The notes: a model not told the origin generated them from the sequence alone. Positions 28,114 to 37,261 are shown, numbered from the stretch's first letter. The stretch: 64,000 nt of DNA from Paraburkholderia phenazinium (GCF_900100735.1 NZ_FNCJ01000022.1:1-64000); one strand, 5' to 3'. Numbers and translations are program-made.

Positions 28114-28908
28114 TCAGGCATCCTCATCGTCAGTACCGGCTGACTCATTGCCAGCTTCACCGCCCGGTTCTGCATCGGCGTCCCACCCGCCGGATTCGCG
28201 CTCGGCCCGATAGCCCGAGTGTGCCCCCGCCGTGACCACCGCGCCCCTTGCAAGCGCTCGCGCCAACGAAGCGAGTTGCACACCTAGATTGGCCTCGACT
28301 ACCCCGCTATCCCATTCGCAGACGCAGGTGTCGAACGGCGCCTCGTCGTCGACGATGACCTCGACGTTCAGTGGCGGCACCGCCGCCCGCCCAAGCTCGC
28401 CGAACAGGCGCCGGGCCCGCTCCGCGTCGCCTGGAGAGACCGTCACGCTCAGATGCGTGGCGTCGTCGATCGCGCGGGTCACGGTGAGCGCGACGCGGCG
28501 CATCAGCGCATCGCGGTCGCTTTCCGCAATCACCTGCTCGACGGCTTTCATCACGATGCGCGACAGGCGTTCGGCCGATCCATGCAGTTGTTCCTGCTCG
28601 TCCCGCGCGGCAGCGAGATGCTGCGCATGCACGTCGGCCAGCGCACGCCGGTGACCCGCCGCATAGCCCAGCCGCGAACTGTTCTCGAACTTGCGCCGCG
28701 CGCCCGCGACGAACGCGTCGGCCTCGCGCCGGGCCTGTTCGAGCAGCGCTCGCGCGCGCTCGGTGGCGTCGGCCATGGTCGCCGCGACGAGTTCGTGCAA
28801 CGCTTCGAGCGCATTGTTCAGTTCCGTGACGCGCATCACTTCTTCTGCGCGCACGACGTCGGTGTCGATCGCGACGACCTTGTGATCCGATTTCAACCAA
28901 ATAGCCAT
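28114..28908 (-). CDS. hrpB5: HrpB5/HrcL ATPase regulator (SctL)
   Basis: A 264-residue FliH/YscL-family stator that binds HrcN and holds it inactive. Long helix at about 25-110 (ATERARALLEQARREADAFVAGARRKFE), then the conserved HrpE/YscL domain (SRIVMKAVEQVIAESDRDALMRRVALTVTRAI; FDTCVCEWDSGVVEANLGVQLASL). The last 45 residues are acidic and Gly/Glu/Asp-rich. The start overlaps hrpB4 by 16 bases. Confidence 0.92.
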   Translation of the reverse strand: MAIWLKSDHKVVAIDTDVVRAEEVMRVTELNNALEALHELVAATMADATERARALLEQARREADAFVAGARRKFENSSRLGYAAGHRRALADVHAQHLAAARDEQEQLHGSAERLSRIVMKAVEQVIAESDRDALMRRVALTVTRAIDDATHLSVTVSPGDAERARRLFGELGRAAVPPLNVEVIVDDEAPFDTCVCEWDSGVVEANLGVQLASLARALARGAVVTAGAHSGYRAERESGGWDADAEPGGEAGNESAGTDDEDA

Positions 28909-29597
28909 TGAAGCTCCGGAAACATACGCCCCACGGCGGTAAAGAAACGATCCATTTCATCGCTAGACGCAGTCGCGTGGGCGCGCGCCCCATGCAGCGT
29001 CTCGGCGCCGTCGTCCGCGCCTCGCCGCAGCGGGTCGGCCGCGGGCGTCGACTCCTCGCGCATGCTTGCTAGACTCAATTCGATCAGGTTACGCAAGGTC
29101 GGGTTGCTGCAGGCGCCTTCGGCGGCCATCACGTGCCAGCCGCAGCGCGCAAGTGCATCAGGCGAGGTGTCCTCGGGCAGCACGGCCCCTGCGCCCGCTT
29201 GAGACGCTGGTGTATCCACCAGTGCCTCCAAAGCGGTGGCGCCAACGCCTTCCAGCAGGGCGTGACGCGTCTGACGTTCGACGCAGCGCCGCACCGCATC
29301 GCGGCACGCGAACAGCGCACGCGCCGCAAGCAGGCGCCGCATCAGCTCCGGCGCGACGAGCGCAATGCGGTTGCCAGGCTGGATAAACGCATCGAGCGGC
29401 ACCGGCGCCGCAAACCAGATTCGACGGGCAGCCTGCGTTCTGAGCGCACGCGCATGGCCGCCGCTTTGCGTCGTGTCGGCCTCGGGGTCGCCCGCGGGCG
29501 GAAGTTCCAGCGACGCCTCACCGAGCATGGCAGACAGCTCGCGCACCCGGATGTCGTAGACCGTCAGCATGCGCACGAGAGGATGAGCGGTGCTCAT
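28893..29597 (-). CDS. hrpB4: HrpB4-type T3SS protein (SctK-like)
   Basis: A 234-residue protein in the hrpB4 slot between hrcJ and hrpB5. It is mainly helical, with AVRRCVERQTRHALLEGVGATALEALVD and a C-terminal RFFTAVGRMFPELQWLFG. The family is weakly conserved and identified mostly by gene order. By analogy with SctK/OrgA it would help dock the HrcQ-HrcL-HrcN sorting platform to the inner ring. It overlaps hrcJ by four bases. Confidence 0.8.
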   Translation of the reverse strand: MSTAHPLVRMLTVYDIRVRELSAMLGEASLELPPAGDPEADTTQSGGHARALRTQAARRIWFAAPVPLDAFIQPGNRIALVAPELMRRLLAARALFACRDAVRRCVERQTRHALLEGVGATALEALVDTPASQAGAGAVLPEDTSPDALARCGWHVMAAEGACSNPTLRNLIELSLASMREESTPAADPLRRGADDGAETLHGARAHATASSDEMDRFFTAVGRMFPELQWLFG

Positions 29598-30394
29598 GCT
29601 GCATCCATCGGTTCGGGCGCTATCAGACGCTTCTTCGACCAGCGCGCCGGCATCACGCGTGCAAAACGCTGCGGTGCAACGACGATGCCGGTCGCCACAG
29701 CCGCGATCAGGGCCGCCAGCACGATGCCGGCCACGATCAAACCGACCCAGAACTTCGCAGAATGACCGCTGCCGCTCTCGACAGGCGTAGCAGCGCCCGC
29801 GGGCTCCGCGGCCTGGACGAGCGTTACGCTGACGTTGTCATAGGAAAGTCCCTCTACGCTATGGACCACGAGATTCTTGACGCTCGGCACCAGCGCCTGA
29901 ATGTCCGTGCCTTCGCCGTACTTGATGAACACCGCGGCCGACGACGGCTTCACGACGCTCGATAGCGGATCGTTGTTCGGCAGCACGATCTGGACATCGG
30001 CATAGGCGACGCCGTCGATGCGTGAAAGCATCGCCGAGAGCTGCTGCGAAACGCCGTAGATGAAGCGCACGCGCTCCTCGGTCGGCGTGGAGATGAGGCC
30101 GTCCTTCTTGAACATCTCGCCGAGCGAGGTGTACTTCTGATGCGGCAGCCCGTGAGCCCTGAGCACTTCCATGGAACGCGCAAAGTCGTCCTCGTCGACC
30201 GACACCTCCCATGTCTTGCCGCTGTCCGGCGTCGATTTGCTGGCATCGACACCGGCTTCGAGCAGCACCCGCATCAGGTCGTTCGCGTCGGCCTCGGGAA
30301 GTTGCGCAAACAACTGCTTGCTGCAACCCGCCAGCAGCGCCGCGCTCACGACGGCCAAGGCCAACGCGCGCAGCAGATTCGAAAAGCGGCTCAT
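29594..30394 (-). CDS. hrcJ: T3SS inner-membrane ring lipoprotein HrcJ (SctJ)
   Basis: A 266-residue YscJ/FliF-family protein. Signal peptide with lipobox (AALLAGC), two periplasmic ring-building modules (LPEADANDLMRVLLEAGVDASK; ERVRFIYGVSQQLSAMLSRIDGVAYADVQIVLP; SAAVFIKYGEGTDIQALVPSVKNLV) and a C-terminal membrane helix (FWVGLIVAGIVLAALIAAVATGIVV) followed by a short basic cytoplasmic tail. Confidence 0.96.
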   Translation of the reverse strand: MSRFSNLLRALALAVVSAALLAGCSKQLFAQLPEADANDLMRVLLEAGVDASKSTPDSGKTWEVSVDEDDFARSMEVLRAHGLPHQKYTSLGEMFKKDGLISTPTEERVRFIYGVSQQLSAMLSRIDGVAYADVQIVLPNNDPLSSVVKPSSAAVFIKYGEGTDIQALVPSVKNLVVHSVEGLSYDNVSVTLVQAAEPAGAATPVESGSGHSAKFWVGLIVAGIVLAALIAAVATGIVVAPQRFARVMPARWSKKRLIAPEPMDAA

Positions 30395-30414
30395 TGCAGC
30401 TCCTGTCGCCGATG

Positions 30415-30822
30415 TTACTGGTTCTTCATCAAGGTCTGGACCGTACCCTTGCCGCCCTGCGCCACCGCCGTACCCACGTAGATCTTCACCATCTGCGAAG
30501 TGATCTCGTGCTGGATCTGCAGCGACTGCGCCGCCACTTGCTGCATCGAGAGCGTGCCGCTCGACGCTTCAAACGCATCGATCTTCGTGGTCAGTGTGTT
30601 GAACGCCTCGTCCTGCGCCGAGACCGCTTGCGAGACAGCCGACGGGCCCTGCACGTGCGCGCCCTGCTCGGGCACGAGCCGCGCGTCGGCCAGCGCTTGC
30701 GAGAAACGTTCACCGAGGCCGTTGGGCGCCTGGGTCGCGCTCGATGCCGGCCCAGCGGCACCGGCTGGGTCCACCGCTGCAAGCGAGCGCAGCGGCTCCA
30801 CAGGAGGGATTGCAGAAGTCAT
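30415..30822 (-). CDS. hrpB2: HrpB2, inner-rod protein (SctI)
   Basis: A 135-residue early substrate of the T3SS. The Ala/Pro/Gln-rich N-terminal part is the secretion region. The C-terminal helix ends in VQTLMKNQ with the conserved stretch LQIQHEITSQMVKIYVGTAVAQGGKGTVQTLM, as in HrpB2 of Ralstonia and Xanthomonas, where the C-terminal motif is needed for secretion and pilus assembly. No signal peptide, no cysteine. Confidence 0.93.
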   Translation of the reverse strand: MTSAIPPVEPLRSLAAVDPAGAAGPASSATQAPNGLGERFSQALADARLVPEQGAHVQGPSAVSQAVSAQDEAFNTLTTKIDAFEASSGTLSMQQVAAQSLQIQHEITSQMVKIYVGTAVAQGGKGTVQTLMKNQ

Positions 30823-30832
30823 GACCGGCTCC

Positions 30833-31312
30833 TTACGCGCGCAGATAGCTGAACGACATGGCCTGGCGCAGCAGATCGGCCGTGCCGGCCGACAGGTTCG
30901 ACGCTTGCGTGTCCTCCGCCTCGTCTTTCTTGCGCTTACCCGTCAGCAGGTTCATCAGCCCGACCGACTCGGCATCCTCATCGCGAGTCAGCACTTCGTT
31001 CGCGTAGACACGCCAGCCCGGATCGCCGAGCGCGGACAGACATACCGCGAGCAGCGCCGTCACGTACGGCCCGAACGGCACCTGCAGTTCGCGCCCCTCG
31101 AGCTGCCGCAGCAACTGCGCGGCATCGGTCATGCGATTGCGCCGGATCAGCAGCCACGCATCGTAGGCGTGCAATTCGACGAATTTGGGGCGCATCAGAT
31201 GTAGCGCGGCCAGCAGCCGGTCCGCTTCGTCCAGATGCCCTGTCCTCGCCGCCCAGGTCAGCATCTCGACCAGACCTGACACAAGACGATTGCTGCATGT
31301 CGTGAGATTCAT
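30833..31312 (-). CDS. hrpB1: HrpB1 (SctG-type) T3SS accessory protein
   Basis: A 159-residue TPR-like protein of the HrpB1/HrpK family: LVEMLTWAARTGHLDEADRLLAALHLMRP and ELHAYDAWLLIRRNRMTDAAQLLRQLE are the helical repeats. In Xanthomonas HrpB1 is periplasmic and binds peptidoglycan; here no clear signal peptide is seen. First gene of the eight-gene leftward operon, 124 bases from a perfect PIP box. Confidence 0.9.
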   Translation of the reverse strand: MNLTTCSNRLVSGLVEMLTWAARTGHLDEADRLLAALHLMRPKFVELHAYDAWLLIRRNRMTDAAQLLRQLEGRELQVPFGPYVTALLAVCLSALGDPGWRVYANEVLTRDEDAESVGLMNLLTGKRKKDEAEDTQASNLSAGTADLLRQAMSFSYLRA

Positions 31313-31397
31313 CGTTAAGCCTCGCGGTTCTCAGTTGTTTCACGAAAAGACGGCAAAGGCGCCGCCATACCGGCAGTGGTGATCTGCCGACGTGCCT

Positions 31398-31460
31398 AAG
31401 GTAGCCGTGCGGGTGGAGGCCAGCCGCGTGCGCCTGCGAATTCTCTCGCCTCCTGGCGAA
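31398..31460 (-). promoter_or_regulatory. PIP box and -10 of the hrpB1-hrcT operon
   Basis: Minus strand TTCGC (31460-31456), 15 bases, TTCGC (31440-31436), then 32 bases and TACCTT (31403-31398), fitting YANNNT. It lies in the divergent hrpB1/hrcU region next to the hrcU PIP box. Confidence 0.93.
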
Positions 31461-31485
31461 CCACCTGTATCCAGGCTCCCTGCCA

Positions 31486-31530
31486 TTCGCTGCAGTTCGC
31501 AGCGGTTCGCTGCTGGACGCGCGGTTTCGC
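31486..31530 (+). promoter_or_regulatory. Phased PIP half-sites upstream of hrcU
   Basis: TTCGC occurs at 31486, 31506 and 31526, each 20 bases apart, so two overlapping perfect PIP boxes (TTCGC-N15-TTCGC) are present; one more TTCGC is at 31496. A YANNNT at the usual 30-32 bases is not seen. hrcU starts 71 bases after the last half-site. Confidence 0.88.
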
Positions 31531-31600
31531 CCACTGGATGCGCGTGAAGCTCGAAACACGGCGAGACTCGGCACCGATCCCATCCCATGGAGCAACCCAC

Positions 31601-32713
31601 ATGGCCGACGAGAAGACCGAAGAGCCAACTGAGAAAAAGCTCAGGGACGCACGCAACGACGGTGAAACGGTCAAGAGCCCGGACCTCGTGTTTGCGCTGC
31701 TGCTGATCGCGGCCTCGCTCGGTTTTGCGGTGGCCGGTCCGGCGATGGGCGTGCATCTGCGGACGATAGTGCAGCTCGCGCTCGACGTGCGCTCGGCGGA
31801 CCAACCGTCCTTCGATCTGCGCCACACGCTTACCGGCATGGCGACCCAGGCGGCCCTGCTCATGTTCCTGCCGGTGGCCGCCACACTCGTCACGGCAATC
31901 GCCGCGCTCGCCGCTCAAGTCGGTTTTCAGGTGTCGTTAAAGCCGCTAGAACCGAAGTTCAGCGCGATCAATCCCGGTGCGGGACTCAAGCGCATGTTCT
32001 CGATGCGCTCGTTTGTCGACCTCGCGAAGATGCTCGTGAAGACCGCGATCATCAGCGCCGCGCTATGGAAGACCTTGCTCGCGCTCGCGCCGCTGATCGT
32101 GGGGGTCGCCTATGAGCCAGTGCCCGATCTGATCCAGATTTCGTGGTCGGCGCTGTGCCGCCTGTTCGCGGTCGGCGGCGTGCTCTATCTGGTGCTCGGC
32201 GTGGCCGACTACGCCGTGCAGCAGTGGCTCTTCATTCGCGACCACCGCATGAGCAAGGACGACGTCAAGCGCGAACACAAGGATTCCGAGGGCGACCCGC
32301 ACCTGAAGGGCAAGCGCAAGCAGGTCGCTCGCGAGATCGTCGAGAGCAATCCGGAGAAGAAAGTCGCCGGAGCCCAGGCTGTGATCGTCAACCCGACTCA
32401 CTATGCGGTCGCGGTGCGCTATATGCCCGACGAATTCGATTTGCCGCGTGTGGTCGCCAAGGGCGTGGACGCCGACGCGCTCGAAATCCGCCGCATGGCG
32501 ATGCGTCATGGCGTGCCGATCGTGCGCAATCCGCCTCTCGCACGGGCGCTCTACCTCGTGCCGCTCGACAACGCCATTCCGGAGGCGTGCTTCAAGGCAG
32601 TCGCCGCCGTGCTCGCGTGGGTCGAGGATCTCGCCGCGCAAGAAGCGCAAAGCGAGCCAGCCGGCCAGCGCGCCGGCACATCCGCAATACCCGACCGAGG
32701 CATCCCGTCATGA
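31601..32713 (+). CDS. hrcU: T3SS export apparatus switch protein HrcU (SctU)
   Basis: A 370-residue FlhB/YscU-family inner-membrane protein. ATG 31601 gives the canonical start MADEKTEEPTEKKLRDAR. Four membrane helices fill residues 30-210; the cytoplasmic domain holds the autocleavage motif NPTH (VIVNPTHYAVAVRY). Self-cleavage there changes substrate class from rod/pilus to effectors. The last about 20 residues are polar and variable. Its TGA overlaps the hrcV start. Confidence 0.97.
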   Translation: MADEKTEEPTEKKLRDARNDGETVKSPDLVFALLLIAASLGFAVAGPAMGVHLRTIVQLALDVRSADQPSFDLRHTLTGMATQAALLMFLPVAATLVTAIAALAAQVGFQVSLKPLEPKFSAINPGAGLKRMFSMRSFVDLAKMLVKTAIISAALWKTLLALAPLIVGVAYEPVPDLIQISWSALCRLFAVGGVLYLVLGVADYAVQQWLFIRDHRMSKDDVKREHKDSEGDPHLKGKRKQVAREIVESNPEKKVAGAQAVIVNPTHYAVAVRYMPDEFDLPRVVAKGVDADALEIRRMAMRHGVPIVRNPPLARALYLVPLDNAIPEACFKAVAAVLAWVEDLAAQEAQSEPAGQRAGTSAIPDRGIPS

Positions 32714-34761
32714 TAAAAAGTGCCCCCGTTTCCCAGTACAGCGGCGAAGTCGCGATTGCCGGCGTGATCGTCGCCGTCGTCGCGCTGATGATCCTGCCGC
32801 TGCCGACCTTCCTGATCGATACGCTGCTCGGCATCAACATCACGGCGAGCGTCGTGCTGCTGAGCGTCACGATGTATATCCCGAAGGCGACCTCGTTATC
32901 GGCGTTCCCGTCGCTACTGCTGTTCACGACGCTGTTCAGGCTCTCGCTTAACATCGCCTCGACCAAGTCGATTCTGCTCAACGCCGACGCCGGCCACATC
33001 ATCGAGAGCTTCGGCGAACTGGTGGTGGGCGGCAATCTGGTCGTCGGTCTGGTGGTGTTTCTGATCATCACGACCGTGCAGTTCATCGTAATCGCGAAGG
33101 GCTCCGAACGGGTGGCGGAAGTCGGCGCGCGCTTCACGCTCGACGGCATGCCGGGTAAACAGATGAGCATCGACGCCGATGTGCGCGCCGGCAATCTGAC
33201 CGCCGAACAGGCGCAGCGCCGCCGTGCGCTGCTGGCGATCGAAAGCCAGTTGCATGGTGGCATGGACGGCGCCATGAAGTTCGTCAAGGGCGACGCGATC
33301 GCGGGCCTCGTCATCACGATGGTCAATATTCTCGCCGGCATCGTGATCGGCGTGAGCTATCACGGCATGTCGGCAGGCGAAGCCGCCAACCGCTTCTCCG
33401 TGCTGTCGATCGGCGACGCCATGGTGTCGCAGATTCCCTCATTGCTGATTTCGGTGGCCGCCGGCATTCTGATTACGCGGGTAGCCGACGAAGAGAAAGC
33501 GCCACGCTCGCTCGGCACCGAAATTCTCGAACAGCTATCAGGCAACTCGCGCGCGTTGTTCAGCGCGGCGGCGCTGATGTGCGGCTTCGCACTCGTGCCG
33601 GGTTTTCCGGCTGTGCTGTTCGTCGTGCTTGCGGCCGCCTTGTTCGCCGGCGGCTATTCGCTGCGGCGCAAACAGCGCAAGGCGGAGCAGCCGGCCGGCC
33701 CTGAACTGCCGGCGCTGATGCGCGAAGGATCGAAGGAAAGCACACCGACCATTGCCGCGAAGGCGCCCGCATTCGCTGTGCCGCTGGCGATCCGCCTGGC
33801 GCCGACGCTGGCCGCGCTGATCGACTCGGCAGCACTCGACGCCGCCTTCGAACGCGGCCGCCGTGCCTTGACTGCGGATCTTGGCCTGCCGTTTCCACGC
33901 ACGGCGGTGTGGGTCGCCGAAGAGTTGCCCGAACACAGTTATCAGTTGCTGGTGCAGGACGTCCCCTCAGCGCCGCTCGAACTGCTGCCCGGAATCGTCG
34001 TATTGCGCGAGGCGTCCGAAGCGCTGCTGCAACACGGCGAGAAGCGGCTCGACGTCGCTGGGCTCGATGTCAGCTACTGGATCGACGCCACCAAAGTACC
34101 GGCCGACGCCAAGGCCGCCAGCATCAGCCGCGAGGCGCTGATTGCCGGTCACGCAGTCGCGCGCCTTGGCGCGCAAGCACAACTCTTTGTCGGCCTGCAG
34201 GAAACCCAGTGGCTGCTCGAGCGCGCCGCGCTCGACTATCCCGGCCTGGTGGCCGAGGTGCAGAAAGCACTGCCCACCCAGCGGATTGCCGAAGTGCTGC
34301 GGCGCATGCTCGAAGAGCAGGTGCCGATCCGCAATATGCGCGCGATTCTCGAAAGCCTTGTGGTCTGGGGGCCGAAAGAGAAGGACCTGCTGATGGTGAC
34401 CGAGTACGTGCGCGGCGATCTCGGGCGCTTCATTGCCCACCGGGCAACGGGCGGCACCGGCGAACTGCGTGCCATCGTGCTTGACCCCGAGGTCGAACAG
34501 ACGATCCGCCAGGCCATCAAGCCCACGCCCGCCGGCAACTTCCTCGCGCTGGAGCCGAACCTGATCGACACCCTGCTCGCTAACCTCGAGGCAATCTGCG
34601 GGCCGAAACCGGCCACGCAACTGTCGATCGTCGCGGCCATGGATATCCGCCGCTACACGCGGCGCATGATCGAGCAGCGCTTTCCGTGGCTGCACGTCTA
34701 TTCGTTCCAGGAACTCGGCTCCGACGCACACCTGACGCCGGCCGGGCGCCTCACCTTCTAG
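32710..34761 (+). CDS. hrcV: T3SS export gate HrcV (SctV)
   Basis: A 683-residue FlhA/LcrD-family protein. Start ATG 32710 (MIKSAPVSQYSGEVAIAG), overlapping the hrcU stop as ATGA. The N-terminal half has about eight membrane helices and the FHIPEP-like conserved loop (GSERVAEVGARFTLDGMPGKQMSIDADVRAG). The cytoplasmic half forms the nonameric ring that receives chaperone-effector complexes (VPIRNMRAILESLVVWGPKEKD). Confidence 0.97.
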   Translation: MIKSAPVSQYSGEVAIAGVIVAVVALMILPLPTFLIDTLLGINITASVVLLSVTMYIPKATSLSAFPSLLLFTTLFRLSLNIASTKSILLNADAGHIIESFGELVVGGNLVVGLVVFLIITTVQFIVIAKGSERVAEVGARFTLDGMPGKQMSIDADVRAGNLTAEQAQRRRALLAIESQLHGGMDGAMKFVKGDAIAGLVITMVNILAGIVIGVSYHGMSAGEAANRFSVLSIGDAMVSQIPSLLISVAAGILITRVADEEKAPRSLGTEILEQLSGNSRALFSAAALMCGFALVPGFPAVLFVVLAAALFAGGYSLRRKQRKAEQPAGPELPALMREGSKESTPTIAAKAPAFAVPLAIRLAPTLAALIDSAALDAAFERGRRALTADLGLPFPRTAVWVAEELPEHSYQLLVQDVPSAPLELLPGIVVLREASEALLQHGEKRLDVAGLDVSYWIDATKVPADAKAASISREALIAGHAVARLGAQAQLFVGLQETQWLLERAALDYPGLVAEVQKALPTQRIAEVLRRMLEEQVPIRNMRAILESLVVWGPKEKDLLMVTEYVRGDLGRFIAHRATGGTGELRAIVLDPEVEQTIRQAIKPTPAGNFLALEPNLIDTLLANLEAICGPKPATQLSIVAAMDIRRYTRRMIEQRFPWLHVYSFQELGSDAHLTPAGRLTF

Positions 34762-34778
34762 TTCTGCAGAGGATCGCC

Positions 34779-35489
34779 ATGTCCGAACGCGCACGCAGCG
34801 CCCGGGAAATTCGCATCGTGCCCGGCACACCGAATCCAGCTTCGGGTGGGACCCGCGCGGCAGCCCCGTCCGCGGTCCAGATCTTCCGCTCGCTCGCGGC
34901 GCAGGCATCCGCGCTCACCGGCGTGACCGCTTTGGCGGCATCGCCCGACGAAGCGGGCACGCCGCGGGCCGAAGCCGCCGAGCCGCAAGGCGCCGGCGAG
35001 TTCAACCCACCGCCTGATACGGTGGCTGGCAAGACAGCGCCCCCAGTTCAGGAAGGCGGCGCGGAACACCAGGACGGACCCGCTCCTGCGACCTCCAGCA
35101 GGATTGCTGCCGCCACGGCACAGAAGAAGACCGTGGAAGAGAACCGCTCGGCCAGCGAAGAGACCGCCCTCGGCAAGCACATCGTCAGCGCGTGCGCCAC
35201 CGCTGCCCACGGTGAGGTGCTCGCCCAGCAGCTGGCCGATCGTATCGCACGCTTCTGCTCGATGTCAGGAGCATCCGATGACGCCTCGTGGGAAGTCACG
35301 CTGCCGATGAACCCCGCGGTACTCGGCGACACGTTGTTGCATCTGCAACTTTCGCCGTCGCGCATAGCTATTCGTTTTGAAACCTCGAATCCACGCTCTG
35401 CACGACTAATCTATGACAACGCCGAGACATTGCGCGCCCGTCTTTCCGATGCGCTGCACCGCCGGATCGATGTCGACGTTGTCACCTGA
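34779..35489 (+). CDS. hpaP: HpaP-type substrate-specificity protein (SctP)
   Basis: A 236-residue protein located where HpaP (HpaC in Xanthomonas) sits. Start ATG 34779 behind GAGGA. The N-terminal about 140 residues are Ala/Pro-rich and low-complexity; the C-terminal domain (SWEVTLPMNPAVLGDTLLHLQLSPSRIAIRFETSNPRSARLIYDNAETLRARL) is the conserved T3S4-like part that contacts HrcU. Proteins of this group end early-substrate export. Confidence 0.85.
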   Translation: MSERARSAREIRIVPGTPNPASGGTRAAAPSAVQIFRSLAAQASALTGVTALAASPDEAGTPRAEAAEPQGAGEFNPPPDTVAGKTAPPVQEGGAEHQDGPAPATSSRIAAATAQKKTVEENRSASEETALGKHIVSACATAAHGEVLAQQLADRIARFCSMSGASDDASWEVTLPMNPAVLGDTLLHLQLSPSRIAIRFETSNPRSARLIYDNAETLRARLSDALHRRIDVDVVT

Positions 35490-35517
35490 AGAAGCCTTCG
35501 TCACCTGGAGATACCGA

Positions 35518-36627
35518 GTGGTCAACGACGTCACGCCGTCCGCTCTTGACGGCCGACTGCCACGCTATAGCCCGGCACTCGCTCAATTGTGCCGCGCTCT
35601 GGGCGACGCGCGCGCAGACCATCCGGGTGTCGGGTTCGACGTGAAACTCGCCGGTCTCGCGCCGGTCAGGTTCGAGCGAGCCATCACGTTGCAACTCGAA
35701 TGCGCACACGGCCCGCTCACCGTGGTGGCCGATGCAGACGACTATCCCGCGCTGCAGACCATTGCGCTCGATACCGAACCCAAACGCGCCGCTGCACTCG
35801 CGAACCTGTGGCTCGCCGAGCTACTCGCGCGCTTTCGAACCGATGCAGCGGGCACGCCCGAGGTCAAGTCGATTGCGCTGTCGGTGCAGGCAGACGGCCC
35901 AGGCAGCGGCGCAAGCGGCTTGAGCGAGTTAAGCGGTCTGGCCGTGCGTTTCGCGCTTGATGGCCAGGACAGAACCTGCGTCGTCGTCGCATTGCCAGAT
36001 GTACTCGCGGCCGACTACGAACGCGTCTGGATCCGCCGGCGGCCCGCCATTGCCCCCCTGACGGCTGGTTCGCTCGACGACATCGCGATACCCGGCGTCC
36101 TGCGTTTGCGCAGCCGTCTCTGCTCACCCACCCTGCTGGGGTCGCTGCGGCGCAACGACATCCTGCTCGGCTGGCAACCCGCTGCGCCATTCGGCGCAGG
36201 CCGCCCTCTTGACCATGCCACGTTGCGCTTCGGCGCTGCGCGCGGCCGCCAGTTATGCGCCAGCGTTCGCATCGATGCGCAAGCCGTAACCCTGGAGACA
36301 CCTGTGAACTATGTGAACGACGCTCAATCCGACGACTTCAGTCCGCACGCCACCGCCTCGCCCGAACCGGACAGTGAGCCGCTCATCGACGTCGGCGCAC
36401 TGGACCTGCCGGTGCACATCGAGGTGCTGACGGTCAACCTGAGCCTCGCGCAACTTAACTCGCTGCAAAGCGGCTACGTGCTTGAACTGCCGCTGCCGCT
36501 GATGGACGCCCCGGCACGCCTCGTTGCGTATGGGCAAACGCTCGCCATCGGCAAGCTGGTTGCCGTCGGCGACAATCTCGGCGTGCAAATTCACCGGATG
36601 GCGGCGAGCGATGAACGGCAATCTTGA
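35518..36627 (+). CDS. hrcQ: T3SS sorting-platform protein HrcQ (SctQ)
   Basis: A 369-residue FliN/YscQ-family C-ring protein. GTG 35518 has GGAG seven bases upstream and clears the hpaP stop by 28 bases; ATG 35470 is a weaker alternative. The N-terminal about 260 residues are variable; the C-terminal SpoA domain reads LPVHIEVLTVNLSLAQLNSLQSGYVLELPLPLMDAPARLVAYGQTLAIGKLVAVGDNLGVQI. Ends 17 bases inside hrcR, so translation is coupled. An internal start is described separately. Confidence 0.94.
   Translation: MVNDVTPSALDGRLPRYSPALAQLCRALGDARADHPGVGFDVKLAGLAPVRFERAITLQLECAHGPLTVVADADDYPALQTIALDTEPKRAAALANLWLAELLARFRTDAAGTPEVKSIALSVQADGPGSGASGLSELSGLAVRFALDGQDRTCVVVALPDVLAADYERVWIRRRPAIAPLTAGSLDDIAIPGVLRLRSRLCSPTLLGSLRRNDILLGWQPAAPFGAGRPLDHATLRFGAARGRQLCASVRIDAQAVTLETPVNYVNDAQSDDFSPHATASPEPDSEPLIDVGALDLPVHIEVLTVNLSLAQLNSLQSGYVLELPLPLMDAPARLVAYGQTLAIGKLVAVGDNLGVQIHRMAASDERQS
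36294..36627 (+). promoter_or_regulatory. Internal ribosome site and start for a short HrcQ C-terminal product
   Basis: In frame within hrcQ, GGAG (36294-36297) lies six bases before GTG (36304). Translation from there would give a 107-residue protein containing just the C-terminal SpoA domain. Several SctQ genes (Yersinia yscQ, Salmonella spaO, Shigella spa33) make such a second product, and Pseudomonas syringae encodes it as a separate gene, hrcQB. Confidence 0.6.
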
Positions 36628-37258
36628 CGTCGCCTCGTTGCTGGTCGGACTGCTCGCGTTCGGCATGCTGCCGTTCGCCGCGATGGTCGTGACGTCCTAT
36701 ACCAAGATCGTGGTCGTGCTCGGACTGCTGCGCAACGCGCTCGGCGTGCAGCAGGTGCCGCCCACCACCGTGCTCAACGGCATTGCCATGATCGTCACCT
36801 GCTTCGTGATGGCGCCCGTCGGCATGGAAGCGGTCCATCGCGCCCAGCTTTCGAGCGAGGAGTCGCCTACAAGCCAGGTGATGCCGATTTTCGACGCCGC
36901 GCGCGAGCCGTTTCGCCAGTTTCTGCTCAAGCACACCGCCGAGCGTGAAAAGGCTTTCTTCATTCACTCGGCCCAGCAAATCTGGCCTGCCGACAAGGCC
37001 GCTGCGCTCAAGCCCGACGATCTGATCGTGCTTGCGCCCGCCTTCACGCTGACCGAGCTGACCTCGGCGTTCAGGATCGGCTTTCTGCTTTACCTCGCCT
37101 TTGTCGTCGTCGATCTGATCGTCGCCAACATCCTGATGGCGCTCGGCCTTTCGCAGGTAACCCCGACCAATGTCGCGATCCCCTTCAAGCTGCTGCTGTT
37201 CGTTTCGATGGACGGTTGGTCCACGCTGATTCACGGCCTTGTTTCGACTTACAGGTGA
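36611..37258 (+). CDS. hrcR: T3SS export apparatus protein HrcR (SctR)
   Basis: A 215-residue FliP/YscR-family protein. ATG 36611 starts within the last codons of hrcQ. Conserved motifs: FGMLPFAAMVVTSYTKIVVVLGLLRNALGVQQVPP and the C-terminal LVANILMALGLSQVTPTNVAIPFKLLLFVSMDGWSTLIHGLV. Forms the core of the export gate with HrcS and HrcT. Confidence 0.97.
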   Translation: MNGNLDVASLLVGLLAFGMLPFAAMVVTSYTKIVVVLGLLRNALGVQQVPPTTVLNGIAMIVTCFVMAPVGMEAVHRAQLSSEESPTSQVMPIFDAAREPFRQFLLKHTAEREKAFFIHSAQQIWPADKAAALKPDDLIVLAPAFTLTELTSAFRIGFLLYLAFVVVDLIVANILMALGLSQVTPTNVAIPFKLLLFVSMDGWSTLIHGLVSTYR

Positions 37259-37261
37259 CGT

